Positions 15,824-25,977 are shown, numbered from the stretch's first letter. The stretch is DNA of 64,000 bases from an uncultured Oscillospiraceae bacterium (GCA_900547095.1 URFG01000001.1:205456-269455); one strand, 5' to 3'. The notes: generated from the letters alone by a model not told the origin. Translations and numbers: made by a program.

Positions 15824-17500
15824 ATGTCGTATATCACTCAGATAGCCAGAGATCAGATAAAAAGCGTGATTTTAAGCGCGGCGGAAAAAGCCGCAAATTC
15901 GGGCGAATTTATCTGTGTGCCCGAGGCTTCTTTTTCGATAGATATCCCTGAAAACAGAGAGCACGGCGATTATGCGGTAAACGCGGCGCTTGTGTGGGCA
16001 AGAAGCCTTAAAAAAGCGCCGAGGATAATAGCCGAATCGATTTTGAAATTCGCAGCACTTGATAATACATATATAGAAAAGTGCGAGATAGCAGGTCCCG
16101 GATTTATAAATTTCTTTTTTAAGGACTCCTATTTTTCGGATATAATCGACGACGCGCTCACAAAAGGCGCGGATTACGGAAAAAGCGATTTCGGAAAGAA
16201 TAAAAGAGTTTTGGTGGAATTCGTTTCCGCTAACCCGACAGGCCCTATGCATATAGGAAACGCGAGAGGCGGAGCGCTCGGCGACTGCCTCGCGGCGGTG
16301 CTCGAAATTGCAGGTTTCGAAGTTGAGCGCGAGTTTTATATAAACGACGCGGGCAATCAGATAAACAAATTCGGACTTTCTCTGGATCTAAGATATCAAC
16401 AGATATATAAAGACGGCATTGAAATGCCCGAAGATTCCTATCACGGCGAGGATATTATCGCCCACGCAAAGGCTTTTTCGGAGATTTACGGAAATTCCTT
16501 TATGGACAAGCCCGAAATTGAAAGAAGAAAAGCTCTTATAGACTTTGCTCTTCCGAAAAACATTCAGGGACTTAAAGACGACCTTGCAAAATACAGGATA
16601 ACTTACGATACCTGGTTTAAAGAAAGTTCGCTTCACTCTTCGGGCGAAACCGAAAGAATTATCGATCTTTTGATAAAGAGCGGCAAGACCTATGAATCGG
16701 AGGGAGCACTGTGGTTTAAAGCCACGGATTTCGGCTGCGATAAGGATTTCGTGCTTAAAAGAGCGAACGGCGTGCCGACATACGTTGTCCCCGATATAGC
16801 ATATCATTACAATAAGCTTGAAGTAAGGAAGTTTGACCGAGCGATAGATATCTTAGGCGCCGATCACCACGGATATGTGCCGAGGCTCAAAGCCGCGCTT
16901 ACAGCGCTTAATGTTGACGCGGACAGGCTTGACGCAGTGCTTATGCAGATGGTAAGGCTTGTCAGAAACGGCGAGGTGATAAAAGCCTCCAAGCGCTCGG
17001 GAAAAGCTATCACGCTTGTTACCCTTTTAGAAGAGGTCCCGATAGACGCGGCAAGATTTTTCTTCAATTTAAGAGAACCTAACAGTCACTTTGATTTCGA
17101 TCTTGATCTTGCGGTAAGCGAATCGAGCAACAACCCCGTTTATTATGTTCAGTATGCTTATGCCAGAATTTGCTCAATTTTAAGAAACGTGGGCGAGCCC
17201 GATACCGCAAAAAAAGCGGACCTCGATCTATTAAAGACACCCGAGGAGCGGGAGCTTATCTCTCATATTTCCGCATTTACCGATGAAATAATAAAAGCCG
17301 CCAAAGCCTACGATCCTGCAAGGATCACGCATTATTGCATAGAACTTGCAACGCTTTTCCATAAATTTTATTCTTCCTGCAGGGTAAACTGCGAGGATGA
17401 ATCCCTTAAAAACGCAAGGCTCTGCCTCTGCAAAGCCACGTCGGCAGTGATAAAAAATATTCTTGACGCATTTAAAATAACCGCGCCCGAAAAAATGTGA
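15824..17500 (+). CDS. argS: Arginyl-tRNA synthetase
   Basis: Class I synthetase attaching arginine to tRNA-Arg in the cytoplasm. The N-terminal additional domain is followed by the HIGH-type motif NPTGPMHIGNARGG (about residue 142), the catalytic core, a KMSKS-type loop that reads KASKRSGKAITL, as is usual for ArgRS, and the DALR anticodon-binding domain beginning near YYVQYAYARICSIL. Length of 558 residues is normal. It starts four bases after DUF1934 and is followed 10 bases later by pncB. High confidence. Confidence 0.97.
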   Translation: MSYITQIARDQIKSVILSAAEKAANSGEFICVPEASFSIDIPENREHGDYAVNAALVWARSLKKAPRIIAESILKFAALDNTYIEKCEIAGPGFINFFFKDSYFSDIIDDALTKGADYGKSDFGKNKRVLVEFVSANPTGPMHIGNARGGALGDCLAAVLEIAGFEVEREFYINDAGNQINKFGLSLDLRYQQIYKDGIEMPEDSYHGEDIIAHAKAFSEIYGNSFMDKPEIERRKALIDFALPKNIQGLKDDLAKYRITYDTWFKESSLHSSGETERIIDLLIKSGKTYESEGALWFKATDFGCDKDFVLKRANGVPTYVVPDIAYHYNKLEVRKFDRAIDILGADHHGYVPRLKAALTALNVDADRLDAVLMQMVRLVRNGEVIKASKRSGKAITLVTLLEEVPIDAARFFFNLREPNSHFDFDLDLAVSESSNNPVYYVQYAYARICSILRNVGEPDTAKKADLDLLKTPEERELISHISAFTDEIIKAAKAYDPARITHYCIELATLFHKFYSSCRVNCEDESLKNARLCLCKATSAVIKNILDAFKITAPEKM

Positions 17501-17509
17501 GGTAAAAAA

Positions 17510-18967
17510 ATGAATTTTGACAACCGCAACCTTTCAATGCTCACTGACCTTTACGAAATGACAATGTCAAACGGTATTTTCGATACCGAGCTTGCAAACA
17601 CGGTTACATATTTCGATATGTTTTTCCGCAGAGTTCCCGATAACGGCGGTTATGCCTTAATGGCAGGCGTCGACCAGCTTATCGAGTATTTCAATAATCT
17701 GCATTTTGATAAAGACGATATAGAATATTTAAGGGGCTTAAATCTCTTTTCCGAAGATTATTTAAACTACCTTGCGGACTTTAAATTCTGCTGTGACGTG
17801 TGGGCTGTGCCCGAGGGAACGCCTATATTCCCGAAAGAGCCGATAGTCACGGTCAAAGGTCCCGCGGTACAGTGTATGATGGTGGAAACTATGGTGCTTT
17901 TAACTATAAACCACCAATCGCTTATCGCAACTAAGGCTAACCGCATCACCCGCGCCGCCCAGGGCAGACCTGTTATGGAATTCGGCGCTCGCCGTGCCCA
18001 GGGAGCAGACGCCGCTTATTACGGCGCAAGAGCCGCGGTGATAGGCGGCTGCACAGGCACATCTGTCGTAAAAACGGCAAAGGATTTCGATGTTTCGGCA
18101 TCGGGAACAATGGCGCACAGCTGGGTTCAGCTTTTTGAAGACGAATATGAGGCGTTTAAAAAATATGCCGAGATGTACCCCGACAGCACCCTTTTGCTTG
18201 TGGATACCTACAATGTTTTAAAATCGGGAATTCCGAATGCTATAAGAGTGTTTAACGATGTTTTAAAACCGCTCGGCAAAAGACCGCTCGGAATAAGGAT
18301 AGACAGCGGCGATATCACCTATTTATCCAAAAAAGTCCGCAAAATGCTTGACGACGCGGGATACGAGGACTGCAAGATCTGCGTTTCAAACTCGCTCGAT
18401 GAATATCTTATCCGCGATATGATATTCCAGGGCGCTAAAGTGGACAGCTTCGGAGTGGGAGAAAGACTTATAACCGCGTCAAGCGAGGCTGTTTTCGGCG
18501 GAGTTTATAAGCTTGCTGCGATAGAGAAAAACGGAAAGATAATTCCTAAGATAAAGGTAAGCGAAAACACCGCTAAAATCACCCTGCCCGGAGTTAAAAT
18601 TCCGTGGCGCTTATTCGACCGTGCAACAGGCAAGGCTATCGCAGATGTTATCACCTTAAATGATGAAAGAATAGACGATTCCGAGCCTTACGAGATATTC
18701 GATCCCGTATTCACCTGGAAAAGAAAGACGGTTACGGACTTTACCGCCGTCAAGCTCCAGAAGAAAATCATCAGCGGCGGAAAAGCCGTGTATGAATCAC
18801 CGAGCGTTAAGGAAATTTCCGCTTACCGCGAGGCGCAGGTCGGCTCTTTGTGGGATGAGGTTACAAGATTTGAAAAGCCCCACACCTATTATGTCGATCT
18901 TTCCGAAAAGCTGTGGAATCAGCAGCAGGAACTTTTAAATGAAATTGCAAAATCAAATGAGATCTAA
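17510..18967 (+). CDS. pncB: Nicotinate phosphoribosyltransferase
   Basis: Converts nicotinate, PRPP and ATP to nicotinate mononucleotide in NAD salvage. Recognised by the N-terminal LTDLYEMTMSNGIF, the central MEFGARRAQGADAAYYGA segment, MAHSWVQLF, and the phosphate-binding RIDSGDITYLSKKVRKML. At 485 residues it is of the longer Firmicutes type. GAGGT precedes the ATG and the gene follows argS by ten bases. A small lipoprotein gene starts twelve bases after its stop. High confidence in the family. Confidence 0.95.
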   Translation: MNFDNRNLSMLTDLYEMTMSNGIFDTELANTVTYFDMFFRRVPDNGGYALMAGVDQLIEYFNNLHFDKDDIEYLRGLNLFSEDYLNYLADFKFCCDVWAVPEGTPIFPKEPIVTVKGPAVQCMMVETMVLLTINHQSLIATKANRITRAAQGRPVMEFGARRAQGADAAYYGARAAVIGGCTGTSVVKTAKDFDVSASGTMAHSWVQLFEDEYEAFKKYAEMYPDSTLLLVDTYNVLKSGIPNAIRVFNDVLKPLGKRPLGIRIDSGDITYLSKKVRKMLDDAGYEDCKICVSNSLDEYLIRDMIFQGAKVDSFGVGERLITASSEAVFGGVYKLAAIEKNGKIIPKIKVSENTAKITLPGVKIPWRLFDRATGKAIADVITLNDERIDDSEPYEIFDPVFTWKRKTVTDFTAVKLQKKIISGGKAVYESPSVKEISAYREAQVGSLWDEVTRFEKPHTYYVDLSEKLWNQQQELLNEIAKSNEI

Positions 18968-18979
18968 GAGGTGTTCTTT

Positions 18980-19564
18980 ATGAAAAAATCAGCGGCACTT
19001 TTAATGGTTTTTGTTATTGCCTTTTTATTTTGCGCCTGCAAAAAGGATAAAAAGGAAAACACTGTAACGGGTGCGGATATCGAATACTATGCAAAAATCG
19101 GACAGATACCCGAAAGCGATATTAAACTTTCCGCCGATCCTGACTCGGTTTTATCAAAGCTTAAAAAATCCCAAGATTCTTCCGCTCTCGAATCTCACGA
19201 TCACGAGGAGGGCGCAGAGGAAATTGAAATCCCCGTGATAGAATCAGGAGATTATTCGGAAATTTTAGGGAATAGTTTTCAGTATTATTATAAAACAGAG
19301 GATAAATCAGCCGGAATTACCGCTATCACCGCTACTGCCGCGGCTTTCGGTTACGATCCGGACACGGTGCTCATAGAGGTAGAAACCGATCTTAAATCCC
19401 GTAATATTAAATACGAGGTAACCTCGGGCAAGCTTTCAGACTTTTATTTCTTCTCTTTTTCGGATGATAATTGTAAATTTTTGACCTGCGAATCGGAGAA
19501 AAACAGCGTAGTGTTCGCATTTATCGAAAGCAAGCTCAGCGCCGCGGCGGTTTATGCAAAATAA
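18980..19564 (+). CDS. Hypothetical lipoprotein
   Basis: A 194-residue predicted exported lipoprotein: basic start MKKSAALLM, a hydrophobic stretch, and the lipobox-like FLFCAC, with the second Cys the likely lipidation site. The mature part has a charged, His/Glu-containing linker (ESHDHEEGAEEIEIP) and a compact C-terminal region with no motif I recognise. AGAGGTG lies upstream of the ATG at 18980; the frame also extends to a GTG at 18971, but that GTG is part of the ribosome site. It sits between pncB and lon in the same direction, spaced 12 and 20 bases. Confidence 0.72.
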   Translation: MKKSAALLMVFVIAFLFCACKKDKKENTVTGADIEYYAKIGQIPESDIKLSADPDSVLSKLKKSQDSSALESHDHEEGAEEIEIPVIESGDYSEILGNSFQYYYKTEDKSAGITAITATAAAFGYDPDTVLIEVETDLKSRNIKYEVTSGKLSDFYFFSFSDDNCKFLTCESEKNSVVFAFIESKLSAAAVYAK

Positions 19565-19584
19565 ATTTACGGAGTAAATATTTT

Positions 19585-21981
19585 ATGCCAGCAGAAACAA
19601 AAAAGACGGAAAATTCTTTTCCCGTGTTAGCTTTAAGAGGACTTGTGGCTTTCCCCTCTATGATTCTTACTTTAGATGTGGGAAGAAAGCGCTCTGTGAA
19701 CGCGATAAACAGGGCGATGTCCTCAAACCAGCTTATATATTTAGTTACACAGAAAGATATCACGGTGGAAGCGCCGAACTCTTCGGACCTTTACTCTATG
19801 GGCTGTCTTTGCAGATTAAGGCAAACCCTTAAAATGCCCGACGGTTCTGTCAAAGCTCTCGTTCAAGGTCTTTACAGGGCAAAGCACACCACGTTTATAA
19901 AAGAACCGGATATCTATTCCGCGGTAATAGAAAAATGCGAAGAAAAGCCTATTAAAAACAGGGCTGTTTACAAAGAAAGCATTTTAAGAAGAATAAGAAT
20001 AGAATTCGAAAAATATGTTGAAGTAAACCGCAATATTGCGCCCGACGTGATATCGACTGTCGCCACCTGCGACGATATCCCTTATCTTTGCGATTATATC
20101 GCGTTTAACGTGCCCTCGCCTTTTGACGACAAGCAGTTTATTTTAGAACAGCTTTCGCCCGTTTCAAGAGCGAAAATTCTGCTTGAGCTTTTAAGCAAAG
20201 AAAAAGAGATCTGCGAGATAGATAATAAAATAGGCGAAAAAACAAAGCGCAGAATTGACGAAAGCCAGAAAGAATATTATCTTAAAGAGCAGATAAAGGT
20301 TTTAAACGACGAGCTTTACGGCGACGACGAGCTTTCCGAAATAGAATCCTATAACGAAAAAGCAGAAAAGCTCGATTGTTCGGATGAAGTGAAAAATAAG
20401 ATAAGATCCGAAATAAATAAGCTTTCAAAGCTTCCGCCCGGCTCTCACGAGGGAACGGTTGTGCGCTCCTGGCTTGATCTTGCGATATCGCTTCCGTGGA
20501 ATAAAAAAAGCGGATCTAAAGTAGATATAAAAAAGGCGGAGAAAATTCTCGACCGCGATTTTTACGGCCTTGATAAAGTAAAAGAGCGGATCCTGGAAAT
20601 GCTCGCAGTATATTCTTTAAACCCCGATATAACAGGGCAGATAATCTGCCTTGCGGGCCCTCCCGGAGTGGGAAAGACCTCTATAGGAAAAACCATAGCC
20701 GAATGTATGGGCAGGAAGTATCGCAGAGTAGCACTCGGCGGTATGCACGACGAGGCGGAAATAAGAGGCCACAGAAAAACCTATGTGGGATCAATGCCCG
20801 GAAGAATTATCTCGGCGCTCAAATTATCGGGAGTATCCGATCCTCTTATTTTGCTTGACGAGATAGATAAGCTTGCAAGCGATTATAAGGGCGATCCCTC
20901 ATCCGCGCTTTTGGAGGTTTTGGATCCGGAGCAGAACAGCTCTTTTACCGATAACTTTTTAGAGATACCTTATGATTTAAGCAAAGCGGTGTTTATCACC
21001 ACGGCGAACGACGTTTCCACCGTTCCGCCCGCTCTTTTGGACCGAATGGAAGTAATCTACATTGACGGCTACACAAGAGAAGAGCGCTTTAATATCGCTA
21101 AAAAGCACCTTGTTAAAAAAGAGCTTTCACGCCACGCGCTTTCAGGCAGGACCTGCAGAATAACAGACGGCGCACTCTATGCCATAATCGATTTTTACAC
21201 CCGCGAGGCAGGAGTGAGAAGCTTGGAGAGAACCATAGCCAAGGTCTTTTCAAAGGTAGCAAAAATTATAGCCGAGGGCGAAGTAAAAAGCGTGACAGTA
21301 AAAGAGCAGGATATCTATAAATATTTAGGCACTAAAAAATACCGCCCCGAATCCATACTCGAAACCGACGAGATAGGCATTATAAACGGCCTTGCCTGGA
21401 CGGCTGTGGGAGGAGAGATAATGCAGCTCGAAGTCGCCGCAACGGAGGGCACGGGCAAAATTATTTTAACGGGCAGCCTCGGCGACATTATGAAAGAATC
21501 GGCTTCCGCCGCCGTAACGTTTGTCAGGTTAAACGCGCTTAAATACGGAATTTATCCCGATTTTTACAAAAATCTCGATATCCATATCCACGCAACCGAG
21601 GCGGCGGTCAAAAAAGACGGCCCGAGCGCGGGAGTGACTATCGCAACGGCGCTTGTTTCGGCTCTTACAAAAGTGCCTGTAAAGCGCGATATAGCTATGA
21701 CCGGCGAAATAACGATAACCGGCCGCGTGCTTGCGATAGGCGGACTTAAAGAAAAGTCTATGGCGGCTTACCGCGGAGGAGTAAAACGCGTGTTTATTCC
21801 TTATGATAATATTCCCGACCTCGACGAGATAGATAAAACCGTGAAAGAAAACGTTGAGTTTATCCCGGTGAAAAATGCGAGCGAGATAATCCAAGCAGCT
21901 TTAAAATTCCCCGAGGAAGAAAAAAGCAAAGAGCTTTTTATCTCGCAAAATTCAGGCGAAAAGGCAGTAAGCAGGTGCTGA
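19585..21981 (+). CDS. lon: ATP-dependent protease Lon
   Basis: Cytoplasmic AAA+ serine protease degrading misfolded and regulatory proteins. The N-terminal LON domain (FPVLALRGLVAFPSM) is followed by a coiled region, Walker A GPPGVGKTS near residue 358, Walker B LILLDEIDKL, sensor motifs, and the C-terminal protease domain with the Ser-Lys dyad: catalytic Ser in KDGPSAGVT (about 680) and Lys in GGLKEKSMAAYRGG (about 720). Length 798 residues matches LonA. A GGAG ribosome site is 15 bases before the ATG. The stop is one base before engB, the lon-ysxC order known from Bacillus. Confidence 0.98.
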   Translation: MPAETKKTENSFPVLALRGLVAFPSMILTLDVGRKRSVNAINRAMSSNQLIYLVTQKDITVEAPNSSDLYSMGCLCRLRQTLKMPDGSVKALVQGLYRAKHTTFIKEPDIYSAVIEKCEEKPIKNRAVYKESILRRIRIEFEKYVEVNRNIAPDVISTVATCDDIPYLCDYIAFNVPSPFDDKQFILEQLSPVSRAKILLELLSKEKEICEIDNKIGEKTKRRIDESQKEYYLKEQIKVLNDELYGDDELSEIESYNEKAEKLDCSDEVKNKIRSEINKLSKLPPGSHEGTVVRSWLDLAISLPWNKKSGSKVDIKKAEKILDRDFYGLDKVKERILEMLAVYSLNPDITGQIICLAGPPGVGKTSIGKTIAECMGRKYRRVALGGMHDEAEIRGHRKTYVGSMPGRIISALKLSGVSDPLILLDEIDKLASDYKGDPSSALLEVLDPEQNSSFTDNFLEIPYDLSKAVFITTANDVSTVPPALLDRMEVIYIDGYTREERFNIAKKHLVKKELSRHALSGRTCRITDGALYAIIDFYTREAGVRSLERTIAKVFSKVAKIIAEGEVKSVTVKEQDIYKYLGTKKYRPESILETDEIGIINGLAWTAVGGEIMQLEVAATEGTGKIILTGSLGDIMKESASAAVTFVRLNALKYGIYPDFYKNLDIHIHATEAAVKKDGPSAGVTIATALVSALTKVPVKRDIAMTGEITITGRVLAIGGLKEKSMAAYRGGVKRVFIPYDNIPDLDEIDKTVKENVEFIPVKNASEIIQAALKFPEEEKSKELFISQNSGEKAVSRC

Positions 21982-21982
21982 T

Positions 21983-22555
21983 ATGAATTTTTCGGATGTA
22001 ACATTTGAGGCGGCTTTCGGCACCGCCTCGCAGCTGCCGCAGTCCGATATTCCGGAAGTTTGCTTCTGCGGAAGATCGAATGTGGGAAAATCTTCGCTTA
22101 TAAATAAGGTGCTCGGAAGAAAAGCGATCGCGAGAGTAAGCTCCACCCCGGGAAAGACGGTCACGATAAACTTTTATAAGCTAAACGGCCTAAGGCTTGT
22201 GGACCTCCCCGGTTACGGCTACGCAAAGGTAGCCACAAAGGAAAAGGAACGCTGGAGCGGCCTTATGGAGCATTATTTCAGATCGGGAAGAAACATAAAG
22301 CTTTGCTTTTCGCTTATCGATATGAGAAGACCCGCGACCGAGTTCGATCTTAATATGCTCGGATTTTTAAATCACTTCGGGTTTAACACCGCGATAATTC
22401 TCACTAAATCGGATAAGCTCAATAAAACCGAATTTGAAAAAAATCTCAAAGCTTTTAAAGAAACTTTTGGTGAAAATATCCCCATAATTCCCTTTTCCGC
22501 GCTTAAAAATACCGGCACCGAGGAAATAAGATCTTTAATAGAAAACATTTTATAA
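21983..22555 (+). CDS. engB: Ribosome biogenesis GTPase YsxC/EngB
   Basis: TRAFAC-class GTPase needed for assembly of the 50S subunit. All G motifs are visible: G1 GRSNVGKSS, G3 DLPGYGYAKV, G4 TKSDKL, G5 FSALKN. At 190 residues it has the usual length. The ATG at 21983 is one base after the lon stop, with AGGTG as ribosome site inside lon. The lon-engB pairing is conserved in Firmicutes and supports both assignments. Confidence 0.96.
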   Translation: MNFSDVTFEAAFGTASQLPQSDIPEVCFCGRSNVGKSSLINKVLGRKAIARVSSTPGKTVTINFYKLNGLRLVDLPGYGYAKVATKEKERWSGLMEHYFRSGRNIKLCFSLIDMRRPATEFDLNMLGFLNHFGFNTAIILTKSDKLNKTEFEKNLKAFKETFGENIPIIPFSALKNTGTEEIRSLIENIL

Positions 22556-22573
22556 AAAAGAGGTAAAAATACT

Positions 22574-23233
22574 ATGATTTTTGAAAACGGCGACAGAATA
22601 GTATTCACCGGCGACTCCGTAACAGATATGGGAAGAGCGCGCCCCGTGGGCGAGGAAATAGGCGATAATTTAGGAACCAGCTATGTGAGAATTATCGATA
22701 ATATGATAAATGCCTGGTATCCCGACCTTAGAATCAGGATATCAAACACCGGAATAGCGGGCCACACAAGCCGCGACCTTTTAAACAGATTTGACGCAGA
22801 CGTCTGCGCCCTTAACCCCGACTGGGTTTCAATACTTATCGGAATAAACGATGTGTGGAGATTTTTTGACGCCCCCGCTCTTACCGATATTCAGGTGGGA
22901 ATTGAAGAATACGAGAAAAACCTCGAGGAAATGATAATAAGGATAAAAGATAAGGTCAAAGGCGTGTTTATCTTATCCCCTTATTATATGGAGCCTAACT
23001 GCGAGGATATGATGAGAAAGAAAATGGGCGAGTATTCTGCAGTTGCACGAAAGCTTGCAAAAAAACACGGCTGTGAATATGTCGATTTTCAGTCGGTTTA
23101 CGATAACTTCTTAAAATACCGCCATTCTTCCTTTATAAACTGGGATAGGGTGCACCCCAATCAGATCGGCGCAACCCTAATGGCAAAGGAATTTTTAAAG
23201 CACTGCGGATTTGATTACAATCATAAATATTGA
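22574..23233 (+). CDS. SGNH/GDSL-type hydrolase
   Basis: A 219-residue esterase-like protein with all four SGNH blocks: catalytic Ser in FTGDSVTDMGR (about residue 15), Gly in the GIAGHTSRD region, Asn in LIGINDVWRF, and the Asp/His pair in WDRVHPNQ near the C-terminus. No signal peptide, so the substrate is probably cytoplasmic or taken up; acyl or acetyl ester hydrolysis on carbohydrates is plausible from the family. It follows engB by 18 bases with AAGAGGT upstream. A second SGNH hydrolase lies at 39114-39767. Confidence 0.88.
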   Translation: MIFENGDRIVFTGDSVTDMGRARPVGEEIGDNLGTSYVRIIDNMINAWYPDLRIRISNTGIAGHTSRDLLNRFDADVCALNPDWVSILIGINDVWRFFDAPALTDIQVGIEEYEKNLEEMIIRIKDKVKGVFILSPYYMEPNCEDMMRKKMGEYSAVARKLAKKHGCEYVDFQSVYDNFLKYRHSSFINWDRVHPNQIGATLMAKEFLKHCGFDYNHKY

Positions 23234-23235
23234 TA

Positions 23236-23264
23236 TTGACAAATTTAAATTCCGGTGATATAAT
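23236..23264 (+). promoter_or_regulatory. Consensus promoter for the asnS-asnA T-box transcript
   Basis: TTGACA (23236-23241), 17-base spacer, TATAAT (23259-23264), a perfect sigma-A type promoter. Transcription should start near 23271, at the beginning of the T-box leader. Confidence 0.85.
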
Positions 23265-23270
23265 TTTTTA

Positions 23271-23565
23271 TATTCAAAGGCTTTGAGAAAGACAAGTAGC
23301 ATCGTACACGGCGGAACAGTGATCTGCGGGCAGTGGAAACGCAGGCGCACGCACCTTGTGAATAACACTTTTTAGCCGCAATCTGAAAAGCTTTTTGCTT
23401 ATTAGGTGCGCCGTGAGCTTCGCGTTAAGAAGAAATCGGCTCAATTTTGGCCGTAAAGAGGTCTTTTTGATATAAAAAGGCAATTTAGGTGGCACCGCGG
23501 ATGATTTTTAAAGCGTCTTATCCGTCCTGAAATTTTAGGGCGGATAACGGCGCTTTTATTATTTT
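23271..23565 (+). ncRNA. T-box leader, Asn-specific
   Basis: The leader contains the T-box core AGGTGGCACCGCGG (23487-23500), which pairs with the tRNA 3' end, and the stem I elements GACAAGTAGC and GTGGAAACGCAG. The specifier loop GTGAATAACAC places AAC (23364-23366, Asn) at the codon position. A terminator with a long stem follows at 23510-23560. Uncharged tRNA-Asn would stabilise the antiterminator and turn on asnS and asnA, agreeing with the genes downstream. Confidence 0.93.
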
Positions 23566-23590
23566 TATATTTAATTTCGGGAGGAAAATT

Positions 23591-24967
23591 ATGAAGCATA
23601 CTGATATTTATGAAATTATGAAAAACCGTGAATTCGTAGGCAAAAATGTCACTGTCTGCGGATGGGTAAGAACTTCGCGCGATTCTAAAAATATGGCATT
23701 TATCGAGCTTAACGACGGTACTACTCTTAAGCACCTGCAAATAGTTATAGATAAAAGCAAGCTTTCGGATATTTCCGAATATTTAAAGCTCGGCACTTCG
23801 CTTATGGTAGAGGGGCAGGCAGTCGAATCGGTAGTAGCTAAAGACAGCGTTGAGATAAACGCCGAAAAGATAACCGTTTTAGGCGTATGCCCAGCCGATT
23901 ACCCCCTGCAGAAAAAAAGGCACACCCTCGAATATTTGAGAACTATCCCCGCTTTAAGGGTCAGAACCAACACTTTTAACGCGGTATTCCGCGTGCGCTC
24001 GGTGGTTTCAGCCGCTATTCACGAATTTTTCCAGAGCAGGCATTACACCTATATACACACCCCATTAATAACCGCAAGCGACTGCGAGGGCGCAGGCGAG
24101 ATGTTCAAGGTCACAACTATAGGTTTTTCAAAAGATTACAAGACAGAGGAAGAATATGAGGCGGCGGATTTCTTCGGAAGAAGAGCGGCGCTTTCGGTTT
24201 CCGGTCAGCTTGAGGGCGAGGTCGCCGCTATGGGACTCGGAAAAATTTACACTTTCGGTCCCTCTTTCAGAGCGGAAAAGAGCAATACTCCCCGCCATGT
24301 TGCGGAGTTCTGGCATGTTGAGCCGGAAGTCGCTTTTGCGGAGCTCCCCGATATAATCGAAATAGCCGAGGATATGATAAAGTATATCATCAGTTCCGTG
24401 CTTGAAAAATGCCCCGATGAGCTTAAATTTTTCGACGCGCATTTTGAAAAAGGTCTTATAGAAAAATTAGAAACCGTTGCAAGCCACAATTTCGCGGTTA
24501 TGACCTATACCGAGGCGATAGAAAAATTAAAGGCAAGCGGCGAGAATTTCCAATATCCCGTTGAGTGGGGCTGCGATCTTATGACAGAGCACGAAAGATA
24601 TATCTCGGAGGTTATATGCAAAAAGCCCGTATTTCTTACCGATTATCCGAAAGAGATCAAGTCTTTCTATATGAAGCAGAACCCAGACGGCAAGACGGTC
24701 GCCGCAACCGATCTTTTAGTTCCCGGAGTGGGCGAGATAATCGGCTGTTCCGAAAGAGAAGCCGATCTTGATAAGCTGCTTGAGGCTATGAAAGCAAGAA
24801 ATATGGATCTTGACGATTATAAGGATTATCTCTCGCTCAGAAAATTCGGCTCTGTTCCGCACAGCGGATTCGGCTTGGGCCTTGAAAGAATAATTATGTA
24901 TGTCACGGGAGTTTCGAATATCCGCGACGTTATTCTTTATCCGAGAACTGTAGGAAACATTTCGTGA
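23591..24967 (+). CDS. asnS: Asparaginyl-tRNA synthetase
   Basis: Class IIb synthetase charging tRNA-Asn. The N-terminal OB-fold (VTVCGWVRTSRDSKN) binds the anticodon; motif 2 is seen around SFRAEKSNTPRHVAEFW and motif 3 as GFGLGLERIIM near the C-terminus. The reading PRHVAEFWHVEPE is typical of AsnRS. 458 residues. GGGAGGA precedes the ATG. It is the first gene of an Asn T-box operon and is followed 12 bases later by asnA, so charging and synthesis of asparagine respond to the same signal. Confidence 0.96.
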   Translation: MKHTDIYEIMKNREFVGKNVTVCGWVRTSRDSKNMAFIELNDGTTLKHLQIVIDKSKLSDISEYLKLGTSLMVEGQAVESVVAKDSVEINAEKITVLGVCPADYPLQKKRHTLEYLRTIPALRVRTNTFNAVFRVRSVVSAAIHEFFQSRHYTYIHTPLITASDCEGAGEMFKVTTIGFSKDYKTEEEYEAADFFGRRAALSVSGQLEGEVAAMGLGKIYTFGPSFRAEKSNTPRHVAEFWHVEPEVAFAELPDIIEIAEDMIKYIISSVLEKCPDELKFFDAHFEKGLIEKLETVASHNFAVMTYTEAIEKLKASGENFQYPVEWGCDLMTEHERYISEVICKKPVFLTDYPKEIKSFYMKQNPDGKTVAATDLLVPGVGEIIGCSEREADLDKLLEAMKARNMDLDDYKDYLSLRKFGSVPHSGFGLGLERIIMYVTGVSNIRDVILYPRTVGNIS

Positions 24968-24979
24968 GGTAAAAGAAAA

Positions 24980-25969
24980 ATGGAAAAATATGTTTCAAAA
25001 TTAAACGTGCTTGAAACGCAGAAAGCTATCCGCTCGCTAAGGCATAGATTTGAGGAAAATTTGTGCGACGGTCTTAATTTAAACCGCGCCTCCGCTCCGC
25101 TCTTCGTTAAAAAAGGCAGCGGACTTAACGACGATTTAAACGGCGTCGAGCGCCCTGTCAGCTTTGATATTTTAGAAACCGGCGAAGAGGTCGAAGTGGT
25201 GCATTCCCTCGCCAAATGGAAAAGGTTTGCGCTTAAGAAGTACGGCTTTAAAATGCACACCGGCCTTTACACGGATATGAACGCTATCAGAAGAGATGAG
25301 CACTGCGATAATATTCACTCTCTTTATGTGGATCAGTGGGACTGGGAAAAGGTGATTTCCAAAGAAGACCGGAATATGGATTATCTTAAGGACACGGTCT
25401 ACCGCATTTACAATGCTATTTTAAACACGGCTGACGGTATTGAAAGGCAGTACCCCGAGCTTGAAAATTATCTGCCGAGAAAGATAAAATTCGTTTCCAC
25501 TTTCGAGCTTGAAGAAAAATATCCCGAGCTTTCGCCTAAAGAGAGGGAAAATGCGGCGGCAAAGGAATTCGGCGCTCTTTTCTTGACTCAGATAGGCGGC
25601 AGACTTAAAAACGGCGAAAAACACGACGGCAGAGCCCCCGATTACGACGATTGGAGCTTAAACGGCGATATTATAGTTTATAATAAGGTAACAGACGCCG
25701 CTTTCGAAATTTCTTCAATGGGAATAAGAGTGGATAAAGAAAGCCTTTTAAAGCAATTAGAGGCGGAAAACGCGCTTGACAGGCTGAATTTTCCTTTCCA
25801 CAAAGCGCTTGTAAACGGCGAATTGCCTTTTACTATCGGCGGAGGTATAGGACAATCGCGCCTTTGTATGCTTCTTCTTCAAAAGGCGCATATCGGCGAG
25901 GTGCATGCGTCGGTCTGGCCCGAAGAAGAAATAAAGAAATGCAAAGAAGAGAATATAGAATTGCTGTGA
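24980..25969 (+). CDS. asnA: Aspartate--ammonia ligase (asparagine synthetase A)
   Basis: AsnA makes asparagine from aspartate, ammonia and ATP. It is structurally related to class II aspartyl-tRNA synthetases. Recognised by YVSKLNVLETQKAIRSL, the HSLAKWKRFALKKYGF block, SLYVDQWDWEKVI, and the C-terminal GGGIGQSRLCMLLL. 329 residues, normal length. It lies in the T-box operon with asnS; GAGGT precedes the ATG. A hairpin terminator follows within ten bases. Confidence 0.97.
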   Translation: MEKYVSKLNVLETQKAIRSLRHRFEENLCDGLNLNRASAPLFVKKGSGLNDDLNGVERPVSFDILETGEEVEVVHSLAKWKRFALKKYGFKMHTGLYTDMNAIRRDEHCDNIHSLYVDQWDWEKVISKEDRNMDYLKDTVYRIYNAILNTADGIERQYPELENYLPRKIKFVSTFELEEKYPELSPKERENAAAKEFGALFLTQIGGRLKNGEKHDGRAPDYDDWSLNGDIIVYNKVTDAAFEISSMGIRVDKESLLKQLEAENALDRLNFPFHKALVNGELPFTIGGGIGQSRLCMLLLQKAHIGEVHASVWPEEEIKKCKEENIELL

Positions 25970-25977
25970 TTTATATC